Source: Calvatia gigantea
Lineage: Eukaryota > Basidiomycota > Agaricomycetes > Agaricales > Lycoperdaceae
Length of the DNA: 64,000 bases
Reading direction: 5' to 3'
Assembly (NCBI GenBank): GCA_025093985.1
Contig: JACAAK010000006.1
Location: 124,001-188,000, forward strand
Below are positions 35,551-46,893 of this stretch, piece after piece (position 1 is the first letter of the stretch; each line of letters starts with the position of its first letter). Made by a program: the position numbers and the translations under genes. The notes beneath the pieces were generated by a model. That model was not told the DNA's origin, did no database searches, and was given only the letters and a program-made list of their open reading frames with translations.

Positions 35551-38500
35551 AGACTCCGAGTAGGTGCTACCTCGAGAGTCAAGAAACTTGTATCTAGGAT
35601 ATCAGAAGAATATTACACGATTCCTCAGAAACGAAAGCGCGAACTAAACCTAAAAGGAAAAATCCAAACCCCGACAAAAAGGATAACGGTAAACACTATA
35701 GTCGACTCGGGATGCACCACCAGTAGCATCAGCAAGAAACTGGTAGATGAAGAAAAAATCCCCACAGAAAAATTAGGACAAGAAATCACGGTACTTAACG
35801 CGGATGGTACGGAAAACCAAGGAGGGAAGGTCACAGAAAAGGCAACTATACAAATGGAAATTGAAGGACACAAAGAAACAATCGAAACATCGGTCGTACA
35901 ACTCCAAGATAGAGCAGAAGTATTCCTGGGACACGACTGGCTCATCAAACACAACCCGGAAGTAAACTGGCAAACAGGAGAAATAAGGTTCAATCGATGC
36001 CCAAAGGACTGCAAGGTCCCACACCAAAGCATCCAGGTAACAAACAAAATCCAAAGCATGGCCGCCACCGAGGATATATGGGAAGAAGAAGAAGAACCCG
36101 ACCCCACCCAACCATCAGACCTGCCGGACTACGTACGACCATTCACACATTTGTTCAACAAAACTACATTCGACAAGCTACCTGAACGAACAGAATGGGA
36201 CCATGAGATAATCCTAACAGAAGACGCACCCAAGGAAATCAACGCAGGAACTTACAACATGACAATCAAGGAACAAGACGAGCTCAAGACATTTGTTAAA
36301 GAAAACCTCGAGTCAGGACGAATACGACCATCGAAATCACCATATGCTGCACCCACCTTTTTCATCCCAAAAAAGGATGGCTCAAAACGACTCATTCAAG
36401 ATTACCGACGATTGAATAACGTAGTCATCAAGGATAAAACGCCACTGCCCCGAATCGGAGAGGTCATTGACAAATTAGGAAAAGCCAAATATTTCAACAA
36501 ACTGGACATCATTTGGGGGTACAACAACGTCCGAATCAAAGAAGGAGACGAGTGGAAAGCAGCCTTCCTAACCAACAAAGGGTTGTTCGAACCTACAGTA
36601 ATGTTTTTCGGTCTTAGTAATTCGCCCAGAACGTTCTCAAGAATGATGGCGAGCATCTTCCGAGACCTGCTACGCGACGGAGACATAGTGAACTATATGG
36701 ACAACTTCGCAATTCCGGGAGACACCAAGGAGCAATTACGAGAACGAACCATCCGATTCCTAGAAAGAGCAGCCGAACACAATCTGTGTTTCAAACGATC
36801 CAAATGCATCTTCGACGCCGAAGAAATCCCAATGCTGGGAGTAACAGTAGGACACGGACGCATTGAAATGGAGGCCGAAAAAGTAAAATCGGTGCGAGAA
36901 TGGCCCCAACCACACAACAAGAAAGGAATAGAAAGATTCCTTGGTTTTGCCAACTATTACCGCCGATTTATAAAGAACTTCAGCAAGATAGCGGCCCCAT
37001 TGAACAAACTGAAGGGTTCAGAGGAGTGGGAATGGAAGGAAGAACAACAATCGGCATTTGACAAACTAAAGCAACGAATCACAGAAGAACCCACCTTAAC
37101 ACTACCCCAGAGAAAAGGTCAATTCCGGATAGAAGTCGACGCATCAAACTACGCACTAGGGGGCGTACTGTCACAAGAACAAAATTCAAAGTGGCACCCA
37201 ATCGCATTCACGTCCCGCACACTATCACCAGCAGAACGAAATTATGAAATCTACGACAAAGAACTATTGGCCATCATGCATGCACTAAAGGAATGGCGAC
37301 ACTACCTACTAGACGCAGAAGAGAAATTCGAAATCTGGACTGACCATGAAAACTTGAAATACTACAGAGAACCCCAAAAACTAAATGGCCGACAAGCAAG
37401 ATGGTACCTACGGTTACAAGACTATGACTTCACACTACGCCATGTACCGGGAAAAACAAACACAAAAGCGGACCTCCTCTCCAGAATCTACCAAGAACCA
37501 GAGCAGGAAGAGGAGAAACTAGTCACCATGATCCGAGACACTTGGCTAACAAACGACGAGCCATCAGAAGGAACCATCTTACTCCGCGCTGAACTGTTTA
37601 TGGAACCCACCCTCAAAGAACGAATCAAGGCAAACAAAGGACGAGAGACAGCCATCATCCAAAAAATACGCGACCAAGACCCCGACATCACCGAACACGA
37701 CGGAATAATATACAAAAATACCAGCATGTACGTATCACCTGAACCGACACTCAGAGAAGAAATACTACACCAGTACCACGACGCACCCGATGCAGGACAC
37801 CCAGGACAACACCGAATGACCGAGTTGGTAACCAGGGACTACTGGTGGCCAGCGATCCGAACAGACGTTTGAAAATACATCAGAGGATGCCAAAATTGTC
37901 AACGAAATAAGCCATGCAAGACACCTCTGAAGACACCTCTACATCCGCTCCCCATCCCCAATGGTCCATGGGAAGAAGTGAGCATCGACCTCATTGGACC
38001 ACTACCTGAATCAGAGGGAAAGGACGCTATTCTAGTCATTGTCAACCGATTCTCAAAGATGATACGACTCATAGTGACAAGAACGGATGTTTCCTCAAAA
38101 GAACTAGCACAGCACTACCGAGATGAAATATGGAAGCTACACGGAATACCGAGGAAAGTCCTTAGCGACCAAGGACCACAGTTTGCATCCGAATTCACCG
38201 GAGAACTGTTCAAAGGACTAGGAATAGAACGAAACCTATCAACCGCCTATCACCCGCAGACCGACGGACAGACGGAAAGGATTAACAGAGAAGTCGAAAC
38301 ATACCTGAGGATATACTGTAACTACGACCAAAACGACTGGGCAAAATGGCTGCCCATGGCCGAATTCCAATACAACGACAAGAAGCACGCCGGCACTCAG
38401 ATGACACCGTTCTACCTGAACTACGGAAGACACCCCTGGAAAGGAAAGGAAAATGGAACGACAAACAACCCCAGCAGTACGGAGTTCCTGAAACAGCTCC

Positions 38501-39090
38501 AGAACGCAAGAAACGATGCCACTTCCGCGCTATGATCATATCAAGAAAAGATGAAACGGACACATGATAACAGCAAGATGAACACGAGGACATATCAGAT
38601 CAACGATGAAGTATGGCTAGAAAACACCAACATCCATACCAATCAGTCATCAAAGAAGCTAGGCCAAAAAAGGTATGGGCCTTTCCGAATTAAGGAAAAG
38701 ATAGGGGAAGTGGCATATCGGCTGGCGATACCAGAAGGATGGGCCATCCATGATGTGTTTAATGAGCAGCTACTAACCCCGGCACAAAAGACATCATTCC
38801 ACATCCAGAAAGAAGCACCAGCGCCCGAACCAATGATCATCAACAATGAAGAGGAATATGAAGTGGAAGAAGTCCGAGGAAAATGACGAAAAGGAAGGGA
38901 ATATCAATTCCTTATACACTGGAAAGGATACAGCAACGAAGAAGATACATGGACAGCAGAGTCAAACTTGCAAAACGCCCGAGACGCGATAGCGGAGTAC
39001 CACAAAAGGCATCCAGAGGATACCTATAAAAAGGGGGGCAAGAAATCCAGAAAAGCATCAGCTAAGTCAAAACCCAGACAAAGATACTAG
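35551..39090 (+). pseudogene. Gypsy pol with chromodomain, three TGA codons and altered RT motif
   Basis: One frame runs from about 35551 to the TAG at 39088-39090. Protease 'VDSGCTTSSI' is at about 35698. RT has 'YMDN' at 36694-36705 where YMDD/YxDD is expected; GAC to AAC would abolish one catalytic Asp. RNase H contains 'RIEVDASNYALGGVLSQ' and 'YDKELLAIMHALKEWRHYL'. Integrase has the HHCC region ('GHPGQHRM', 'CQNCQR') and D-D-E core ('SIDLIGPLP', 'VLSDQGPQF', 'TDGQTERINRE'). The chromodomain is at about 38850-39030 ('EYEVEEV', 'QFLIHWKGYSNEEDTW'), which usually directs insertion to chromatin marks. TGA at 37870, 38533 and 38884 interrupt it; the first and third sit where Trp (TGG) is expected. 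The exact N-terminus is unclear because of stops at 35548 and 35563 in the two candidate frames. Confidence 0.9.
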
Positions 39091-39096
39091 CCAAAC

Positions 39097-40083
39097 ATGT
39101 CCTCCCAAGCCAACCGCATCTCTATCAACTCCCTCGTACACCCCAACCCAACCACGATCTCCTCAGTCCCCCTCCCAAAGCCAGGCAACAGCCAAGCACC
39201 CGCACCCCAAGGCACCCATTACAACCTCGCAACCACCCCGTCCCCAGCACAAGGACTCCTCGAGGCCCTCCTCAAAGATGTCAACAAAGCCACAAACGAC
39301 GAAGTAGAAACAATCACGGCCCAAAACAAACGACTCGCAGTAAACCGACATATCACCCTTGCCACCGCTTGCATCACTTTCACAGACATGTACGCTGGGT
39401 TCACCAACGCATCATCCTCCACAAGCCAACACATCCCCGCCATCTTCCACGCATTAGAATTATCCACCCTCACACCCAACGAACAAAGTCGAGTTCACAG
39501 CCTTCAGAGCCGTGTTGACCTCGCTCTAGAGGTATTCAACCACCTCGATATCGCCGATATCTTCCTAGAACTCGCAGACATCGCTATGAATTTACTAGGA
39601 CGCGACAAAACCACGGAAGACCCAGACATCGATCAACTCGTTACACGCATTGGAGTTACTCTCGCTGACCTACACACCACCATCCGTTCCCCACCAACCA
39701 AACGAGCAGACACGCCCATGGACGAAGAAACCACCGTCTCAATGAAAGAGGAAGTCAACGCACTCCGACGATTCATAAAGACCATCACCCCACCACAGAT
39801 CGTATCGGTTTTTCTCCCACCAGCAAGATTCCGCAGTGTACTACCAGGCCAAGAAAAGGACCAACATTATTGGAAAGCGATAGTCAAGAGCTACTGGGAC
39901 AACTCAACCACCACCGAGTTCCCCTTCAACGGAGTCCCAGTCCCTATCCGTCAAGATGGCCGCAGCCACTTGCCCGTCTTCTTCGCATGCTCCAACGAAG
40001 GAAAGTACCTCATCGGAGCCACCAAGAAAGCCCTCGCTGCCACCGTAGTCAACGGAGAGTTTGATGAACTTCCTGAGGCATGA
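39097..40083 (+). CDS. Extra ORF between pol and 3' LTR of the gypsy element
   Basis: Intact 328-residue frame starting 7 nt after the pol stop, in the same frame as pol (TAG, two codons, ATG). No signal peptide, membrane segment or zinc knuckle was seen, so it is not a typical env. The first 60 residues are Pro/Ser/Thr-rich. The middle is predicted helical (for example 'QSRVDLALEVFNHLDIADIF'), and the C-terminal third is more globular ('FPFNGVPVPIRQDGRSHLPV'). Base composition is C-rich, in contrast to the A-rich gag-pol. It has no stops while pol carries three. Function is unknown. It could be a captured host gene, an accessory protein, or translated by readthrough or reinitiation after pol. 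Confidence 0.75.
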   Translation: MSSQANRISINSLVHPNPTTISSVPLPKPGNSQAPAPQGTHYNLATTPSPAQGLLEALLKDVNKATNDEVETITAQNKRLAVNRHITLATACITFTDMYAGFTNASSSTSQHIPAIFHALELSTLTPNEQSRVHSLQSRVDLALEVFNHLDIADIFLELADIAMNLLGRDKTTEDPDIDQLVTRIGVTLADLHTTIRSPPTKRADTPMDEETTVSMKEEVNALRRFIKTITPPQIVSVFLPPARFRSVLPGQEKDQHYWKAIVKSYWDNSTTTEFPFNGVPVPIRQDGRSHLPVFFACSNEGKYLIGATKKALAATVVNGEFDELPEA

Positions 40084-40090
40084 AGTCTAA

Positions 40091-40101
40091 TCGAGGGGTA
40101 T
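40091..40101 (+). other. Polypurine tract region of the gypsy element
   Basis: TCGAGGGGTAT immediately precedes the 3' LTR and is the likely plus-strand priming site. Confidence 0.5.
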
Positions 40102-40408
40102 TGTTATGAGTTTCCACCGATCATAACGAGTTCCGTGCTATTCTACATTCCTAACTATCTGCGTACCTGTTTCAGTTATTCTAGTCCAGCGATCTCCGAT
40201 GATATGACTCGTACCAACTATCACGCCTTGACCGGACGTTTCATGTAGTTACTCCATCCGTTCAACCAGATAGTTCTAGATGTATTTAAGCGTACATACA
40301 CCCTGTTGTATTCGGTACACTTAACCACCTTTGTTCTCTTTCCCTTACTCGCCCTCAAGACTTAGCCAGAGCTGCAACCTGAGGTCTAAACCGACTAAGG
40401 TCGTAACA
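40102..40408 (+). repeat. Gypsy 3' LTR
   Basis: 307 bp, TG..CA, nearly identical to 34027-34333. It is followed by the ATCGC target duplication and the resumption of Copia-1 coding sequence (RT/RNase H linker). Confidence 0.92.
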
Positions 40409-40492
40409 ATCGCACCCCTTCCGTCAAAAGTACCAACAATTGGTTGGATCTTTAATGTACTTGATGATCGGTACTAGGCCCGACATAGCCTT

Positions 40493-40900
40493 TGTTGAAT
40501 CTCGATCCGTACCACTACGTTGGTTCAGTCTATTTATAGCTGAAACGGGTCCTTGAGTACTTCACTCTTGAAGAGAGATAACGAACAATGTACTAGACCG
40601 CACTCTAGGTTGCTGGTCATGGTCTATTAAATAGAACAATGTACGCAGTATGCTCTGTATATGCTACTGGCAGATAAGACCTCACCTGTATTAGGTAGAA
40701 CGGCGCACAGACCAGAGACATTAGATATATAAGACCTATGTAGTATGCGTATATTCTTTAGACAATTCAGTCTATCCTCTGCCCATCATTCCACTAAGAT
40801 ATCCACTAGCAACGGTCTATAACTACCATCTCAACAAACCCAGTGAGTACGACTCCCCTCTGCCACTAGCGCAAGCTACCGCGGTGTACTCGTCTTAACA
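40493..40900 (+). repeat. Copia-2 5' LTR
   Basis: 408 bp, TGTTGAATC to CTTAACA, with a TATATAAG promoter-like box at about 40726 and a GTGAGT at 40843. The primer-binding region GGTTATGGGCCCC starts at 40901. Confidence 0.93.
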
Positions 40901-41097
40901 GGTTATGGGCCCCGACCGCCGCTCACTCAGACCGCGTTTAGCAACGCTGGTAGAGTGTAGGAGGCTACGGTCATACACAACCTGGGAGACGGTGGCCCTT
41001 TGGTCCATTTGATCCCTGATGTCTGCCCCATGTTGCGACGCGTGCATCACACACTACAGTCCTACATGATGCTAACGCATGTTTACCCTATTCTTAG
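40843..41097 (+). promoter_or_regulatory. Predicted leader intron spanning LTR end and primer-binding region (Copia-2)
   Basis: 255 nt from GTGAGT in the LTR to TTCTTAG at 41097, with a TGCTAAC branch-like motif at about 41070, 21-27 nt before the acceptor. The next ATG (41100) opens the gag-pol frame. Several upstream ATGs lie inside the intron. Confidence 0.55.
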
Positions 41098-41099
41098 AT

Positions 41100-41944
41100 A
41101 TGTCTAAACCGGCTCCTGCTCCGCAGGGCTTTGTTCAAACCCCTAGCGGACAGCTTCCCGTCCTTACAGGGACGGGGAACTACACTATCTGGTCGCTTCG
41201 CCTTCGGTCTGCACTTATGTGCATTTCCTTAAACGATTGCTCCTGGACCGGATGGGACTTCTCTGGAGCTATGGACGAACCCGTCCAGTACGAGCAGGCT
41301 TACGGGCCTGAGCACCCTGCTACCCCGGCGACTAGCACTTCGCCGGCACGTCCCGCACGACCAGGAACTCCAATTCCTGCGACTGCTGAGGAGCGCCGCA
41401 GTGTTGGTATGGCTAACAACCTCCGGATGCGAGCCCTTGGGTTGATAGAGGCAACTCTCCCCAACAGTATGCTCAAGCATTCCGCCCGGGACGCTCGCGC
41501 GCTCTGGTCTCAGTTGCAGGGTCAATACGGCCTTCCTGGACCAGCTCAGGTCTATAATGAGTTCATCCGTGCAATCACGTTTGAGCTCCCCCTCGGCGGT
41601 GATCCCTCGCTCAAGATGAGCGAGCTCCAGCAGATCTTCGGGCAGCTTGATGCCATGGATAGTGGCATCGCCCCGGAGATCGAAACGATGGTCCTCCTCC
41701 ACTCCCTCCACCTGTCTTTGAGCCATGTAGCTCAGACACTCCTCACCTCGAACATGTCGCTCCACGAGCTGACGTGGGACAAGGCCCAAAGCGGCATCAT
41801 TGCCGCTTATGCCTCCAACCAGACCGCCCACGCGCAACGTGCGTGCTTTACTCCACGACAGGGAGGTGGGCAGCAGCAGCAGCGCCAGCAGCAAGGTGGA
41901 CAGCGACCACAAGGTCAGCAGCAACCTTTGGGGTCTAAAAAACC

Positions 41945-41981
<37 letters not shown>

Positions 41982-44900
41982 AAGCCATCTGGAGGAGAAG
42001 GCGACGGCGAAAAGAAACGCCGATGGCGCCCTCGAGGAAAAGGAAAGGGAAAGGGAAAGGAGGGAGGTGTGCAAGGCAATGCCGCCACCTCTTCCGGTTA
42101 CATTCAGGACGTGGACTTCGTGTCGCAGGCACAAACTGTGCTGCCACCATCCACTCGTTCCCTTGTGGAAGCAACGCGTCGAGCCAAAACACCTCCCGTT
42201 GCCTCTAATTCCGCTGCCACTGGCAGCAACGCCACTCCGCTCGCGTCGCGCATTACTGCGCCCGAGCCCGAAGCTCGTCACAAACCTTCGGTGAAAGCCA
42301 AGGTTACCGCACTAAAGAAGTGGGACGAACGTCTCAAATCAACTTCTTCGTCGGGCGAGAGTTCGGAGGAGATGTGGAAGCGATTTGACGAGATGGATGT
42401 CGAGCCCTCTCCATCCACTGTCACAAGGGAGGAAGACGAGATCGCGTGGCCGGCCCCTGTGTATAACAGGCCGGCGATTATCAAGAAGCCCAAGCCACTC
42501 AAGAAGAAGCAGGCACCGAAGGAGATCGAGTCCGTCCTCGAGTCGGTCTTAGATGACAACGACTCGGACACTGACTACGGTTCCGACGGAGGGTGCGGGT
42601 CAGTACCTTCAACTGACTATTATTCTTGTTCTGACGCAGAAGAGGATGTGCAGCCCCATCAACGGATGGGACGGAACGATACAGACGCAGGGACTGTCCG
42701 CCTCGGAGCGGGACGCCCTGGAGATTCCGAGGTTGAGTTGGGACGACCAGGTGGCCGCCGAAGAGAGCGGGGCACCTATGCAGATGTAGCACGTCGTCCG
42801 CCTCCTGTAGGGACTCGTCGTAGACACCGCTGTACAGACTTTATAAACTGCAATGTATGCTGGAAGCGCGCCCAAGGTGCTTCTCCTTCTACTTATTCCG
42901 CTAGTGAACCTAAGCTGGAAAGTAAGATGAACGCTACATATACCGTGAATAATCACGAGTATTCAGACAAGTTAAGGTCAGAACTCCACGAAGAGCACGA
43001 GGATCTTAATCAGATCATCACATATCACATTTGTGATTTGTCTCAGTGCCAAAAGTGTCGAGAAGAAGGGAATAAACATTCTGTGAATAACGCAGACTGG
43101 CTCCTTGATTCTGGAGCATCGTACCATGTCACCGGTTATCTCTCTGATTTCGCAGAGGTTAAGATGGGCCACTTCGGGCTTATACAAGCCGCTGGCAACC
43201 GGATTTATGAAATGACAGGACAAGGGTCTGTGATTTTCCAGCATGACGTAACAGACAAGGGAAAGTCCAAGAGCGCTACTTCGTGTATTGCGCTGGTCTT
43301 TTACATCAAAGAAATCACAGAACGGTTAATGTCCTCAGGCCAGATTCTTCGGAACGGCTATGTTTTAGAGGCAACCGTTAAAGGGACCACCATCCGTGAT
43401 AAATCAGGAAGAGCTGTATTATCCGCCTGGCCTCATCGTTTGTTCAAAAACAATGTACATACGGTGCACACGTATGTCTTGCAAAATAGCAAGGAGAAAC
43501 CAGTAGCGTTGACTTTACGCCAACTTGATTATATCGACTGGCATCGTCGAATGGGACATCCTTCGGATCGCGCGCTCTCTGAGCTTCCAAAGCACGTTGA
43601 GGGCATCGTGTCAATTCCCGCACCATCTACTCGGAAAGGCATTTGCGACGGCTGTGCCAAGGGGAAAATGCATAATAACCCCTTCCCAATTAACTCCAAG
43701 CGAGCCACCGCAGTCTTTGAGCTATGTCACTCAGACTTGCTGGAACTGCCCGTCATTAGCTACCATAAATATAAATGGGCAATGACGTTCCTTGATGACT
43801 TTTCTTCTCATGCACATATAGTCCTCCTTCGAAAGAAGTCTGAGGCTTCTGAGAAGCTTATTCAGCTAATCAGCGCGTTAGAGAACCTCTCCGGAATACG
43901 AGTCAAACGACTTCGCACCGATAATGGAGGAGAATATGTCAATGAAAGGTTATTGGCAGGACTCGCGGCGCGTGGAATTACCCACGAGACCACTGCTCCC
44001 TATGCACACCAGCAGAACGGGAGAGCAGAGCGACTGAACCGCACCCTACACGAGAAAGCCCAAGCTATAAGGCTACAGGCATGTCTACCTGACTCGTGGT
44101 GGGAATTTGCGTTGAACACAGCTGTGCATTTATATAATCGTACACCAGTCCAGCGTCTACAGTGGAAGACACCTTTTGAGTGTTATTCGAGGGAAAAGCC
44201 AAATTTGTCCCATATCCGTGTGTTTGGATGCAGCGCGTACGTATATCTACCTGATGAGATCCGCCCAAACAAATTGTCCGCAAAATCCGAGATTATGATC
44301 TTTCTTGGATACAAAGGCAGTAAAAACTACGTCTTTATGCGGCACACGGCAGGCAATGTGATTTTTGTATCACCAAACGCCTTATTCGATGAGGGATATT
44401 TCCCTAAATGCCCCGATTCAGTGCCGGATAGCAGTAACCGGCCTAATCACGGAGGAGAGAGAAATCTGCCTAGACCAGGATTAAAGGATGAACCACCTAT
44501 TCCGCCATCTTCGGATGATGCAGGAATTGTTCCACCTCCACCTGATCATCCAATACGATTACCTCCAGTTTCTCCACCATTTAAACCGAAATATTCTCCG
44601 CCTTCACCTCCATTACCCCGACGAGAGTCTACTCCGCCGGACAGCATTGATTCACGATGGCCATCACCTGGCAATACACCACCTTGGATTCCCCCACCTG
44701 AGTCGCCACCTTCACGTGGAACGACCGTTGAGGAGGAACCTGATATACATGATAATTGGCATGTGGACAGAGATGTATGGGACACCGAGAACGAGGAGTT
44801 CCCAATCCCTGTTCCCAAACGTCGAGCTGTCGGTTCTGACCAGGTAGAGCCGCATCGTTCTGAACGACAAGGCAGGCCTCCTGTTAGACCGGGTAATACA

Positions 44901-46868
44901 TATGGAGAAAATAGGCGTCCAATTTCGATAGAAAGAGAAATAGATCGGACTCACCGACAAGAGCAGCAGAGGCAAAGGCAGCGCGTACGCGCCAATGCCC
45001 CTTCGGACGAAGTAATTCGTGAGCGAAGAGCAAGGACTAACCATCCTGAATATGTGAGGCAAAGAGTTCGTGCTGAGCGGTACCCGCCACAACCCTTTAA
45101 TATGCCTCCATTTCAGCTCCCTCCACGTCCGGAACTGCCGCCTATGCCTGAAACCAATGATCCAACATCTCACGATGTAAACGATATGGACATTGAAAGG
45201 CTTGTCGCTGAGGGAGGAGTAAAATTGATCGATTTCTTGATACAGACGGTACACAATACCGCACACGGAGAGCCTGAAACTTTCCGTGACATGCTTAAGC
45301 TTCCTGAGCCTGTCAAGGCAAAATGGATGGCTGCGTGTATCGAGGAACTCGAAGTGTTAAAGAAACGCGGAGTATACGAATTGGTAGATCTTCCGAAAGG
45401 AAGGAGGACGGTTAAAAACCGTTGGGTATTTCTCGAAAAGTCAGATGGCCGCCTGCGAGCTCGCTTAGTCGCGAAGGGGTTCTCGCAGATTGAAGGCATC
45501 GACTATAACGAGCTTTTCTCACCAGTTGTCCGCTACGAGTCCGCGCGCGTAAGCTTCGCACTCGCTGCAATCCACGATTGGGATATGCATAGCGTTGACA
45601 TAAAAACCGCCTATTTATATGGCAAACTGGATGAGGAAATATACATGGAACAGCCCGAAGGGTTTCGACTTCCCGGGCAGGAAGGAAAAGTATGGAGACT
45701 TAGACGAGCGATTTACGGCCTTAAACAAGCCGGTCGCCAGTGGTGGAAAGAATTGCATCAATCTATGATTGAGCTGGGATTTACCCGCTGCAAATCCGAC
45801 TACGCTGTCTACTTTCACAGACATCCAAAGACGAAAGAGCTAGTAGTAGCCATTGTCTACGTTGATGACGTGAATTTCTTGGGAAAGAAAGACTCCCCCC
45901 TCCTCAAAGAGTTGAAGGGAAAGTTCACTAAAAAGTGGGAATGCAGAGATCATGGTCCCTGTGAAGAATTCCTTGGGATGAAAATCTCGAGGAATCGCTC
46001 CAAGCGTCAAATCTTCATCCAACAGGTGAAATACCTGGATAAGATCTTGCAGCGCTTCCAGGTTCCGCAGTCCGCCGCGGCTAAAACGCCATTGCCAGCT
46101 GGCTTCCAGTTTGTAACAAACAAGGAAACTGCATCGCACCCCTTCCGTCAAAAGTACCAACAATTGGTTGGATCTTTAATGTACTTGATGATCGGTACTA
46201 GGCCCGACATAGCCTTTGCCATAGTTAAGCTGGCACAACATGCCGCTAACCCCGCACCCGAGCACTATCGCGCTGGAATTCATGTACTAAAGTACTTGTC
46301 TATGACAAGGAACTATGCATTGAAATATGAAGGCGATACTGGGAAATCCGCAGTGACGCTGGAATGCCTCAGTGACTCGGACTGGGCTCAAGATACAGAA
46401 ACCCGCCGATCTGTTTCGGGAAACGTTTGTATGATCGCGTCCAGTGCTGTCACTTGGACTTCGCGGCGACAAAAGACGGTTTCATTATCGTCCACCGAGG
46501 CGGAATATAAAGAACTGTCTGACGCTTCACGACAAGTGAAATGGCTGTCACAGCTTCTGGAGGAGCTCAAGATTGAGCACCCAACTCCTATTCTCTACGG
46601 CGACAACGATGGGTCCAAATTTTGGACTAAAAATCCCATTGTTGAAAAACGGTCGAAGCACGTGGATATTCATTACCACTATGTGCGAGAATTAGTTGAG
46701 GAGGGTATTATTGTTATTGGTGATGTGTCTTCACAAGACAATCCCGCCGATATCTTTACGAAGAATCTTGGCGTAACCAAAATCAATCTCTTCCGCCCTG
46801 AGCTAGGACTGATTTTCGGTTCCGATATCGAAGCATGGGATAAAGCCGCTCGATCGATGAAACGTTAA
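41100..46868 (+). CDS. Copia-2 gag-pol polyprotein, uninterrupted
   Basis: About 1,922 residues from the ATG at 41100; an in-frame ATG at 41079 lies in the predicted intron. Gag covers about residues 1-260, followed by a poly-Gln stretch and a Lys/Arg/Gly-rich basic segment in place of the usual CCHC knuckle. Protease: 'LLDSGASYHVTG' near residue 670. Integrase: 'WHRRMGHPS' and 'CDGCAKGKMH' (HHCC), then 'HSDLLEL', 'RTDNGGEY' and 'QQNGRAERLN', D..D-35-E, near residues 877, 939 and 975. A Pro-rich linker follows. RT: 'RLVAKGFSQIEGIDY', 'IVYVDDVNFLG' near residue 1586. RNase H: 'SDSDWAQDTETRRSVSG', 'SSTEAEYKEL', and 'SKHVDIHYHYVRE' at the end. Every catalytic residue that I can check is present. 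Confidence 0.95.
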
Positions 46869-46882
46869 TCTCCCTCCTTCAA

Positions 46883-46893
46883 GTGAGGAGGAG
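46883..46893 (+). other. Polypurine tract of Copia-2
   Basis: GTGAGGAGGAG directly before the 3' LTR. The same tract precedes the Copia-1 3' LTR at 47973-47983. Confidence 0.7.

Larger units (their letters stand above)
34027..40408 (+). mobile_element. Ty3/gypsy chromovirus inserted in Copia-1
   Basis: The 6,382-bp element has 307-bp LTRs starting TGTTATGAG and ending GTCGTAACA. Target duplication is ATCAC (34022-34026) versus ATCGC (40409-40413), one mismatch. Order: LTR, gag (two CCHC knuckles), protease, RT, RNase H, integrase, chromodomain, an extra ORF, LTR. The coding strand of gag-pol is strikingly A-rich. Pol has three in-frame TGA codons and a changed RT active site, so this copy is not autonomous. 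Confidence 0.95.

Noticed and set aside
39097..40083. Envelope-like protein in the gypsy element
   Set aside because: No signal peptide, transmembrane helix or furin-like site was seen, so position alone does not support env.
41229..42281. 350-residue open frame on the minus strand
   Set aside because: It lies opposite the gag region of Copia-2; its Leu/Ser runs mirror CAG repeats. Antisense shadow.
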